Positions 1 to 7,453 of a stretch of DNA of 37,366 nt are shown one piece after another. Every line of letters begins with the position of its first letter. The first letter of the stretch is position 1. The stretch spans positions 1 through 37,366 of the forward strand of contig MNCR01000124.1 of the NCBI GenBank assembly GCA_001914535.1, read 5' to 3'. The notes beneath the pieces were generated by a model. The model made no database searches, was not told the DNA's origin, and worked only from the letters and a program-made list of their open reading frames with translations. The translations under genes and the position numbers were made by a program. This stretch comes from Candidatus Rokubacteria bacterium 13_2_20CM_69_15_1. Its GTDB lineage: Bacteria > Methylomirabilota > Methylomirabilia > Rokubacteriales > CSP1-6.

Positions 1-891
1 GGTCCGGAGCGCGGCGTCGCACGTGGCGCCCTTCAGGAGCTCCTCCTCGAGGAGCCCGTCCGGTCCCAGGAAGCGGGTCCGCGGCGCGACGAGGCCGACC
101 TCCTTCATCTGTCTGATGATGACCTGGGCGCCCGTCTCGATGACGCCACCCAGGTAGACGAGATCGGCGCCCGAGGCGCGGATCTTCGTCAGCACCGGCT
201 TCTGGTCGGGCTGCTTCCAGTCGATGCCTTCGTTGGCGACGACGGGCAATCCGATCTTCTTGGCGGTGGCCTCGAAGACGTCGGCGATGCCTTTGCCGTA
301 GAGCTCCTGGTCGTTGAGGATGTAGACCTTCTTGACGCCGAGGTGCTTGGCCCACTTGGCGGCGACGGCGCCCTGGATATCGTCGGCCGGCATCGGCCGG
401 AAGTAGTTCACGACCCCAGCCGGCCGGTAGATTTCCGGCTCGCCGGGCGCGGCGCCGCGCTTCTTGGTCAGGCCCGGATAGGTATTGGCCGGCGTGACCT
501 GGGCCATGTGGGCGCGGTTGGTGATGGGGATCGAGACCTTCGCGGCGCCCGAGTTGTAGGTGCCGATGTAGACGATCGCCAGCGGGTCGCCGACGGCCTT
601 GTTCGCGTTCTCGGCCTCGACCGCGCCGTCCCACTTACCGGTCTGCGGTGAGGCGTCGTCGAGGCCGACGACCTCCAGGCAATAGCCCGCCACGACGCCG
701 CCGACCTCCGACACCGCGAGGTCGACGCCATTCTTCATGCCAGTGCCTTCGGGCAGCATCGCCCCCTGCATCGGCCACGACGTGTAGAACCGGAGCTTGC
801 CCTTCGGGCACTGCTGGGCGTCGGCGCCCGTGACAAGGACGACGACGGCGACGAACGCTACGAGAACGGCCGTGGTCCGCGACACTCTCAT
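1..891 (-). CDS. Branched-chain amino acid-type ABC transporter substrate-binding protein (partial, C-terminus runs off window)
   Basis: Reverse frame from ATG (cat 889-891): MRVSRTTAVLVAFVAVVVLVTGADAQQCPKGKLRFYTSWPMQGAMLPEG...; signal peptide followed by a type I periplasmic binding protein pattern. Confidence 0.85.
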   Translation of the reverse strand, partial: MRVSRTTAVLVAFVAVVVLVTGADAQQCPKGKLRFYTSWPMQGAMLPEGTGMKNGVDLAVSEVGGVVAGYCLEVVGLDDASPQTGKWDGAVEAENANKAVGDPLAIVYIGTYNSGAAKVSIPITNRAHMAQVTPANTYPGLTKKRGAAPGEPEIYRPAGVVNYFRPMPADDIQGAVAAKWAKHLGVKKVYILNDQELYGKGIADVFEATAKKIGLPVVANEGIDWKQPDQKPVLTKIRASGADLVYLGGVIETGAQVIIRQMKEVGLVAPRTRFLGPDGLLEEELLKGATCDAALRT

Positions 892-937
892 GGCTGGCCC
901 CCCGTGATCGGCGCTATGATGCTGCCCCGATCGGATG

Positions 938-959
938 GCGGGTATGAGACTATGCCCGC
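938..959. promoter_or_regulatory. Candidate operator palindrome in divergent intergenic region
   Basis: GCGGGTAT-GAGACT-ATGCCCGC, 8-bp arms with one G-T pair, between the divergent SBP and DUF1989 genes. Confidence 0.3.
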
Positions 960-1003
960 CCCCCCTATGTCAAATATGAAAGGCTGCGAAGCGAGGTGAG
1001 AGC

Positions 1004-1930
1004 ATGGCACGACCGCGCGTGATCTACGAGGCGAAGCCGGGGTCCCCGCTCGAGGCCGACCGTGACCTCTACACCCGCCTCGCGCGCGAGACCGGCCGGC
1101 GCACGCTCGTCGAGCGGTTCGTCGTCCCCAGGCGCTCGGGCCGAGCCTGGCCGGTGCGCGCCGGGCAGATCTTCCGCATCGTGGCCGTCGAGGGGCCCCA
1201 GGTGGCGGACCTCAACGTCTGGAGCCTCGCCAACCCGCGCGAGCGCTTCTGGGCCTCGCGCACGCGCCAGCTCCACCGGGCCCATCTCACGACGTTCGAT
1301 CGGCTCTGGTCGTGCCTGCCGTACCTCCGGCCGATGCTGACGATCACCGGCGACACCATCCAGTACGGCCGTGACGCGGACGGCGCCGGCTGCCACGACC
1401 TGCTCGGCACGCGGTGCGACCCCTACGTGCACAAGCTCCTGAACAGCGAGGAGTTCGACCTCTGCTGCCACAGCAACCTCGTCCGCGCGGTGGCGCCGTA
1501 CCACCTCACCGAGCTCGACGTTCACGACGTGCTCAACGTCTTCCAGGTCACCGGCCTCACCGCCGACGGCCGCTACTTCGTCAAGCCGAGCCCGGCGCGC
1601 GCGGGCGACTTCGTGGAGTTCTTCGCCGAGATCGACGTGCTCTGCGCGATCTCGGTGTGCCCGCACGGCGACCTCTCGGTGGCGGTCTGGGGCCCCGAGG
1701 CCGGTGATCCCCTCGCCACCTGCCGCCCGCTCGGCGTGGAGATCTGGGAGCCGGTATCCGAGCTCTTGATCGGCTGGGTCCCGCCGCGGCCGTCGGACTA
1801 CCGCGGCGCCCACGGGTTGTCGGCGAAGGGGGCGGACGTTACGGCCCCCTCCGAGCCACGCTCTCCAATGCCTCCGCGCATGAATCGATCGCGCCGGCGA
1901 AGCCGGCGCTCGAAGAGGGGGGGCCGGTGA
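1004..1930 (+). CDS. DUF1989 (urea carboxylase-associated / carboxyguanidine deiminase-like) subunit 1
   Basis: 308-aa ORF with GCHDLLGTRCDPY...CCHSNL...DVLNVFQVTGL...CAISVCPHGDLS, matching the remembered DUF1989 pattern; upstream GAGGTGAGAGC resembles an RBS. Confidence 0.8.
   Translation: MARPRVIYEAKPGSPLEADRDLYTRLARETGRRTLVERFVVPRRSGRAWPVRAGQIFRIVAVEGPQVADLNVWSLANPRERFWASRTRQLHRAHLTTFDRLWSCLPYLRPMLTITGDTIQYGRDADGAGCHDLLGTRCDPYVHKLLNSEEFDLCCHSNLVRAVAPYHLTELDVHDVLNVFQVTGLTADGRYFVKPSPARAGDFVEFFAEIDVLCAISVCPHGDLSVAVWGPEAGDPLATCRPLGVEIWEPVSELLIGWVPPRPSDYRGAHGLSAKGADVTAPSEPRSPMPPRMNRSRRRSRRSKRGGR
1827..1925 (+). repeat. Structured GC-hairpin repeat, copy 1
   Basis: AGGGGGC/GCCCCCT stem (1827-1833 / 1844-1850), then hairpin GCGCCGGC-GAA-GCCGGCGC (1891-1909) followed by TCGAA; GGCCCCCTC (1843-1851) can also pair with the terminal GAGGGGG. 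Confidence 0.6.
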
Positions 1931-2526
1931 AGACCCAGCTCGTCACGATCCCGGCGCGGCGAGGCAAGGCGGCGCGCGTCCACGCGGGGCAGCGCATCAG
2001 GGTCGTCAACACCCACGGCACCCAGGTCGTCGACGCCTGGGCGTTCAACGCGCGCGACGTGACCGAGTGGATGTCGATGGAGGCCAGCCGGGCACGGTTC
2101 ATGAAGCTCGCCGCCGCCGTCGGCGACGCGTTCGTCACGAACCAACGGCGCGCGATCCTCACGCTGGTCGAGGACACGTCGGGCTGCGCGCACGACACAC
2201 TCATGGCGCCGTGCGACCGGTGGCGCTACGGCCTGCTCGGCGTCGACGGCTATCACGACAACTGCCGGGACAACCTGCACGCCGCGCTCTCGGAGCTGGA
2301 TGTCCTCGTCCCGGCGACGCCACCGTCGTTGAACCTCTTCATGAACATCCCGTGGACGGCCGACGGGCGCCTCGCCTGGGGCGAGCCGGTGTCCGCCCCC
2401 GGGAGCTACGCGCTGTTTCGAGCGGAGATGGATCTCATCGTCGCCTTCTCGGCCTGTCCGCAAGACATCCTGCCGATCAACGGCCGCACCGGCCAGACGA
2501 CCGAGGCGCACTTCGCCATCGAGTAG
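1927..2526 (+). CDS. DUF1989 (urea carboxylase-associated / carboxyguanidine deiminase-like) subunit 2
   Basis: 199 aa; SGCAHDTLMAPCDRWRYGLLG...YHDNCRDNL...FMNIPW; GTGA overlap with the upstream gene. Confidence 0.82.
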   Translation: MKTQLVTIPARRGKAARVHAGQRIRVVNTHGTQVVDAWAFNARDVTEWMSMEASRARFMKLAAAVGDAFVTNQRRAILTLVEDTSGCAHDTLMAPCDRWRYGLLGVDGYHDNCRDNLHAALSELDVLVPATPPSLNLFMNIPWTADGRLAWGEPVSAPGSYALFRAEMDLIVAFSACPQDILPINGRTGQTTEAHFAIE

Positions 2527-2529
2527 CAG

Positions 2530-2684
2530 CGTCGCCGGCGGGCGCGCGTGCCAGGGATCGCGGGACCACGCGGCACGCGTGCGCTGCTCCGTTGCGGCTT
2601 CACTCCACCTCGAGACGCAGGGTCCGTTGCCAGTTGGCGGGAACGGGTCCCTTCGATCCCTGGCGCGCGTGCCCGTCGGCGACG
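2530..2684. repeat. 31-nt imperfect inverted-repeat pair
   Basis: Left arm 2530-2560 CGTCGCCGGCGGGCGCGCGTGCCAGGGATCG; right arm 2654-2684, reverse complement CGTCGCCGACGGGCACGCGCGCCAGGGATCG: 28/31 matches, 93-nt interior. Confidence 0.7.
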
Positions 2685-2699
2685 CGGCGCCGGGCGAGG

Positions 2700-2764
2700 A
2701 AGATGAACGCAGACGGAGCGCTTCATCTTTCCGGAGAGCTGTATACAGACATCGACATTGTCTG
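2700..2764. repeat. Two further short inverted repeats upstream of the aspartic protease
   Basis: AAGATGAA (2700-2707) / TTCATCTT (2722-2729); CAGACA (2746-2751) / TGTCTG (2759-2764). Confidence 0.45.
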
Positions 2765-2785
2765 CGGCCCGTGCCGTGGTGCACT

Positions 2786-3181
2786 ATGACGTCCATGGGT
2801 CTCTTCCGCGTTTCTGCTCACCTGACCGGCCCCACGGGCCAGAACGAGACGGTCGAGCTTCTTGTGGACACGGGCGCCACGTTTCTCGTCGTCCCCCGGG
2901 CCCTCGCCGAGCGACTCGAGCTGCGGCCCACCCGCATGTGTCCGATCCAGACGGCTGGGGGTCGAAAGGAAACCTGGCCGATGGCCGAGGTCAGGCTTCG
3001 CCTGGACGGCCAAGAGGTGACGACGCCTTGCCTGATCGCGGCGGAAGGCCCGGCTCTGCTCGGCGCCGTCGCACTCGAGAGCCTGCTCCTTGCCGCCGAT
3101 CCCGTGGCCCGGCGCCTGGTGCCGGTCGAAGGCTTCGTCGGCTCAAGCCCCCCGCGGAGCCCGGTGCACCGCGCCGCCTGA
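2786..3181 (+). CDS. Retropepsin-like (clan AA) aspartic protease family protein
   Basis: 131 aa: MTSMGLFRVSAHLTGPTGQNETVELLVDTGATFLVVPRALAERL...; LVDTGAT motif plus LLGAVALE. Confidence 0.75.
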   Translation: MTSMGLFRVSAHLTGPTGQNETVELLVDTGATFLVVPRALAERLELRPTRMCPIQTAGGRKETWPMAEVRLRLDGQEVTTPCLIAAEGPALLGAVALESLLLAADPVARRLVPVEGFVGSSPPRSPVHRAA

Positions 3182-3190
3182 CGCGGCCGT

Positions 3191-3607
3191 TCAGCAGCCT
3201 CCCGCCACGCCCGACTTCCGCCGCTCGATCAGCTCGACCCTGACGTCGTCGGGCGCCCAGAGGAAGGCGATCCTGGGACCGTTGGGGATCTGGATCGGCC
3301 CCTCCAGCAGACGGGCGCCGAACCCTTCGAGCCGCGCGATGTCGGCCTCCAGGCTCTCCGAGTCGAAGCCGAAGTGCTCGAGCCCGTGGTGCGCTCTGGC
3401 GTCGCCGGGGCCGAGCGCTTCGCCCGTGCGCGCCCCCGAGATGTTCACCAGCATGCCGCCGTCCTCGCTCTGACAGCGAACGAAGCGATCGCCGAAGACG
3501 CGCACCTCGTCGCTCAGGATCTTGAAGGCGAACGCCCGCACGTACCACTCGGCCGTCTTCCGCGGATCCGGCGCCTTCAGGTGGATGTGGTTGATCCGAT
3601 AGGCCAT
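3191..3607 (-). CDS. VOC family (glyoxalase/bleomycin resistance/dioxygenase-type) protein
   Basis: 138 aa: MAYRINHIHLKAPDPRKTAEWYVRAFAFK...HFGFDSESLEADIARLEGFGARL. Confidence 0.85.
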   Translation of the reverse strand: MAYRINHIHLKAPDPRKTAEWYVRAFAFKILSDEVRVFGDRFVRCQSEDGGMLVNISGARTGEALGPGDARAHHGLEHFGFDSESLEADIARLEGFGARLLEGPIQIPNGPRIAFLWAPDDVRVELIERRKSGVAGGC

Positions 3608-3620
3608 GGGTGTCCTCCGA

Positions 3621-5924
3621 TCAGTCGTCGAACAGGCCGAGCGCGCGCGCGACGCGCTCGGCGGTGATGGGTAGGCGCGTGACGCGCACGCGGGCCGCGT
3701 CGGCGATGGCGTTGGCGACGGCGGCGGCGGGTGGTCCGATGGGCGGCTCGCCGATGCCGCGGGCGTTGAAGGGCCCGAGCCCCTCGCCGGACTCGACCAC
3801 GACCGCCTCCACGTCGGGCACGTCGGCCGCCGTGGGGATCAGATAGGTGGCGAAGGACGTGGTGAGATTGATCCCGTCCTCGACCACGACCTCCTCCATC
3901 AGGCCGTAGCCGAGCCCCTGCACCGCGCCGCCCTGGATCTGGCCTTCGACCGACTGTGGGTTGATGGCGCGCCCGACGTCGTGCGCCGCCGCATACCTCA
4001 GAATGCGCACGCGCCCGGTCTCCGTGTCCACTTCCACCTCGGCGGCGTGGGCGCCGAAGGTGTAGTCGGGGAAGACCTTGCCGGAACCCGTGGCGAGGTC
4101 GACGGGCTCGCCGGCGGGCGCGTGGTAGACGGCCAGGTGGCTTCGCGGCACGCCCACCCGCGCGCACTCGCGCAGCACCTCGGGTAGCGCGAGCGACCGA
4201 CCGTCGCGCGCGACCACCGCGTCGTCCGTCAGCTCGAGACCGTCGGCGTCCGCGCGGAGCAGCGTCGCCGCCACGGCCAGGATCTGGGCGGCGAGCTCTC
4301 GCGCCGCCTTGAGCACGGCGTTGCCCGACATATAGAGCTGGCGGCTGGCGGTGGTCGTGCCGGCGAGCGGCGTGAGCGCGCTGTCCGCGATGTGGATCGA
4401 GACGCGTGCGAGGCTCACGCCGAGGACCTCGGCGGCGATCTGACAGAGGGAGGAGGCTTGGCCACCGCCCACGTCGGGCACGCCGCAACGGACGACGAGG
4501 CTGCCGTCCATCTCGAACCCGATCCACGCGCTCGACCAGTCGTGCAGCCACACGATCCGCCCGTAGGGCTGGAAGTTGCAGGCGAGTCCACGGCCGACGC
4601 GGACGTGCGGCGCGCGGGGGAGCGTCGGCGGTCCCAGCGCGGCCCACGCCCGCTCGGCGAGCTCCGGCAAGGCGACGTGCGTCTCGATGACCTGCCCCAC
4701 GGGCAGCGTGTCGCCGCGCCGCAGGGCGTTGACGCGGCGGACCTCGACCGGATCGAGGCCGAGGGCGCGCGCGACGCGATCCATCTGCGACTCGTAACCG
4801 AACACGGTCTGCATCGCGCCGAAGCCGCGCATGGCGCTCGTGGGCGGGTTGTTCGTGTAGGCCACGCGGGCCTCTGCGCGGACGGCCGGCACGCGATACG
4901 GCCCGGCGGCGGTCACGGTCGAGTACAGCAGCACGAGCGCGGACAGGTAGGCGTAGGCGCCGGCGTCGGCGAGCAGGTCGATCTCTTGGGCGACGATCTC
5001 GCCGGTGGCCAGGGCGCCCGTCCGGTAGCGCATGCGGTACGGGTGGCGCTTGGCGCGCGCCAGGAGCGACTCCGCGCGCGTCCACACCATCTTCACGGGC
5101 CGCCCGGTCTTGAGCGCGAGGAGCCCCAGATAGATCTCGACCGTCACGTCCTCCTTGCCGCCGAAGCCGCCGCCGAGGTAGGTGCCGATGACGCGCACGC
5201 GGTTCTGCTCCACGCGCAGCACCTCGGCGACGTCGCGGAAGTGCTCGATGACCTGCGTCGAGACCCGGATGGTGATAACGCCGTCGCCGTCGATCCACGC
5301 CACGCCCGATTCGGGCTCGAGGTAGGCTGCGTCGACGAGCTGGGTCGTGTACTCGCCCTCGACCACGACCGCCGCGCGGGCAAAGCCCGCGGCCACGTCG
5401 CCCCGCGCGATCCGCCACTGGGCGAGCAGATTGCCGGCCGCGTGGACCTGCGGCGCCCCGGCGGCCAGCGCCGCCTCCGGGATGAACACGCCCGGCGTGC
5501 GCTCGTACTCGACCTCGATGGCCTCGAGGGCCGCGTGGGCTTGCTCGAGCGTCTCCGCCGCGACCAGCGCGACGGGCTCGCCCTGATGACGCACGCGATC
5601 CTCGGCCAGCACGGAGAGCGTCGCGCGGAGGGGACCGACGGCGCTCGTCTGACCGGGGACGTCGGTCGCGAGCGTGTTGCGGGGGACGTCCTTGGCGGTG
5701 AGGACGACGGCGACGCCCTCTATCGCCGCCGCGCGCGCGTAGCTGAGCTTCACGATGCGCGCGGACGGATACGGCGAGCGGAGGACCGCCGCGTGCAGCA
5801 TCCCGGGCAGCGCCCAGTCCGCCGCGTACGCCGTGGCCGCCGCCACCTTGTCGCGCGCGTCGTGGCGGGGCACCGCATGGCCAACGATGCGCAGGGCCTC
5901 ACGCGTGGCGATCGCGTCAGCCAT
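3621..5924 (-). CDS. Xanthine dehydrogenase-family molybdopterin-binding subunit
   Basis: 767 aa: VGHAVPRHDARDKVAAATAYAADWALPGMLHAAVLRSPYPSARI...GGGFGGKEDVTVE...AMRGFGAMQ...GIGEPPIGP. Confidence 0.93.
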   Translation of the reverse strand: MADAIATREALRIVGHAVPRHDARDKVAAATAYAADWALPGMLHAAVLRSPYPSARIVKLSYARAAAIEGVAVVLTAKDVPRNTLATDVPGQTSAVGPLRATLSVLAEDRVRHQGEPVALVAAETLEQAHAALEAIEVEYERTPGVFIPEAALAAGAPQVHAAGNLLAQWRIARGDVAAGFARAAVVVEGEYTTQLVDAAYLEPESGVAWIDGDGVITIRVSTQVIEHFRDVAEVLRVEQNRVRVIGTYLGGGFGGKEDVTVEIYLGLLALKTGRPVKMVWTRAESLLARAKRHPYRMRYRTGALATGEIVAQEIDLLADAGAYAYLSALVLLYSTVTAAGPYRVPAVRAEARVAYTNNPPTSAMRGFGAMQTVFGYESQMDRVARALGLDPVEVRRVNALRRGDTLPVGQVIETHVALPELAERAWAALGPPTLPRAPHVRVGRGLACNFQPYGRIVWLHDWSSAWIGFEMDGSLVVRCGVPDVGGGQASSLCQIAAEVLGVSLARVSIHIADSALTPLAGTTTASRQLYMSGNAVLKAARELAAQILAVAATLLRADADGLELTDDAVVARDGRSLALPEVLRECARVGVPRSHLAVYHAPAGEPVDLATGSGKVFPDYTFGAHAAEVEVDTETGRVRILRYAAAHDVGRAINPQSVEGQIQGGAVQGLGYGLMEEVVVEDGINLTTSFATYLIPTAADVPDVEAVVVESGEGLGPFNARGIGEPPIGPPAAAVANAIADAARVRVTRLPITAERVARALGLFDD

Positions 5925-6387
5925 CGCCGTTCGCCTCGCGCACGTACGCGGAGATCGCGTCGACGATCTTGGTGTAGCCGGTGCAGCGGCAAAGGTTGCC
6001 CTCGAGGGCGGCGCGGATCGCCTCGCGGTCCGGGCGCGGCTCGCGCTCGAGGAATGCGAGCGCGGTCAACAGCATGCCCGGCGTGCAGAAGCCGCACTGC
6101 ACGGCGCCGTGGCGCACGAACGCGTCCTGCAGCGGGTGGAGCCCGCCGTCGCGCTCGAGCCCGCGCAGCGTGACGACCGCGCGCCCGCGCACGCCGGCCG
6201 CCAGCACGAGACAGCTCGAGGCCGGACGCCCGTCGAGCAGGACCGTGCACACGCCGCACACGCCCTCGTCGCACCCCTCCTTGACGTCGAAGATCCCGAG
6301 CGTGTCGCGCAACACCTCGAGCAGGGTCTGGCTCGCGCGCACCTCGACCTCGCGCGCGCGGCCGTTGAGGACCATCCGCGCGATCAT
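5917..6387 (-). CDS. (2Fe-2S)-binding subunit of molybdenum hydroxylase
   Basis: 156 aa with CDEGVCGVCTVLLDG...C and CGFCTPGML...CRCTGY; overlaps the Mo subunit by 8 nt. Confidence 0.95.
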   Translation of the reverse strand: MIARMVLNGRAREVEVRASQTLLEVLRDTLGIFDVKEGCDEGVCGVCTVLLDGRPASSCLVLAAGVRGRAVVTLRGLERDGGLHPLQDAFVRHGAVQCGFCTPGMLLTALAFLEREPRPDREAIRAALEGNLCRCTGYTKIVDAISAYVREANGDG

Positions 6388-7262
6388 CGCGCCTCGGCCC
6401 CCTCCGACTGGATCGCGCCCGCCACCGCGCGTGCGAGCGCGCGCCGGCCGAGCACGCCGGCCAGCAGGCGGCGGTAGGGCCCCGACGCGAACGCGTCCGA
6501 CGGCGGGTCGAGGCGGTCACGGGCGATCTCGGCGGCCCCCGCGAGCACGGCCGCCGTCGGCTCCTGGCCGCGGAGCGCCTCCTCGGCGGCGGCGGCGCGC
6601 ACGGGCCGGTCGGCGACACCGCCGAGCGCCAGACGCGCGTCCGCGACTCGACCGCCCCGGTCGACGCGCACGAGCGCGACGACGACGACGAGGCCGAAGT
6701 CGCCCGCGCGGCGCGCGAACTCTTCGACGGCGAAGCCTCGCGCCGGCGAGGTCGAGACCTCGACCTCCGTCACGATCTCGTCGGGCGCGAGCGCGGTGGT
6801 GAGCGGTCCCGTGACGAAGTCGCGCGCCGCGATGCTGCGCCGGCCCGAGGCCGACGCGACGGTGAGTCGCGCGTCGAGCGCCGTCATCACCGCCGGCAGC
6901 TCGGCGGCGGGGTCGGCGTGCGCGAGGCTCCCGCCCAGCGTGCCGAGCGTGCGGACGCGGACGTTGCCGATCAGCCGCGCCGCCTCGCGGAGCACGGGAC
7001 AGTGGCGGGCGATCGTGTCGGACTCCTCGAGCTGATGGTGGCGGACGAGCGCGCCGAGCCGCAGCCGCCCGTCGTCGGCGCGCACGCCGTCGAGGGGCAG
7101 CCCGTTGATGTCGACCACGACCCGCGGCCGCGCCAGCCGGTAGTTGAGGAGCGGCACCAGGCTCTGGCCACCCGCGAGCACCTTCGCCTCGTCGCGATGC
7201 TCGTGGAGCAGCGCCAGGGCGTCCTCGAGCGTTTCGGGTGCTGCGTACTCGAACGGGTGCAC
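6384..7262 (-). CDS. FAD-binding subunit of molybdenum hydroxylase
   Basis: 292 aa: MHPFEYAAPETLEDALALL...KVLAGGQSLVPLLNYRLARP...TLGGSLAHADPAAELP. Confidence 0.93.
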   Translation of the reverse strand: MHPFEYAAPETLEDALALLHEHRDEAKVLAGGQSLVPLLNYRLARPRVVVDINGLPLDGVRADDGRLRLGALVRHHQLEESDTIARHCPVLREAARLIGNVRVRTLGTLGGSLAHADPAAELPAVMTALDARLTVASASGRRSIAARDFVTGPLTTALAPDEIVTEVEVSTSPARGFAVEEFARRAGDFGLVVVVALVRVDRGGRVADARLALGGVADRPVRAAAAEEALRGQEPTAAVLAGAAEIARDRLDPPSDAFASGPYRRLLAGVLGRRALARAVAGAIQSEGAEAR

Positions 7263-7369
7263 GCGGTGCGTCGACCCCCTCGACAGGCACGGTGGAGGCT
7301 ACACAGACGCTCCGCGAAGGTCAAGGCAGGCACACCAGCAACGGGCCCACCACGCAGGCCCACCAATAG

Positions 7370-7398
7370 TTGACAGGACCGGGCCGCGCGCGCAGAGT
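7370..7398 (+). promoter_or_regulatory. Possible sigma70-like promoter upstream of the dipeptidase
   Basis: TTGACA (7370-7375), 17-nt spacer, CAGAGT (7393-7398); the -10 element is weak. Confidence 0.25.
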
Positions 7399-7453
7399 CG
7401 CGGGAAGCACGCGGCTGGGGCGAAGCCCGGCGGCGGGAGAGGAGACGCGGCGG

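Noticed and set aside
892-1003. Guanidine-I (ykkC) riboswitch upstream of DUF1989
   Set aside because: Only 112 nt are available and I could not recognise the conserved ykkC core by eye; a covariance-model search would be decisive.
3577-5418. 613-aa minus-strand ORF
   Set aside because: Out-of-frame, Arg-rich reading of the Mo-subunit gene.
4392-6173. 593-aa plus-strand ORF
   Set aside because: Antisense to the molybdenum hydroxylase Mo and 2Fe-2S genes; Asp/Arg/His/Gly-rich shadow frame typical of high-GC DNA, no domain pattern.
3621-7262. Aerobic CO dehydrogenase (coxMSL)
   Set aside because: Subunit order fits, but the Mo-subunit loop is PTSAMRGFG and neither CoxL active-site signature is present.
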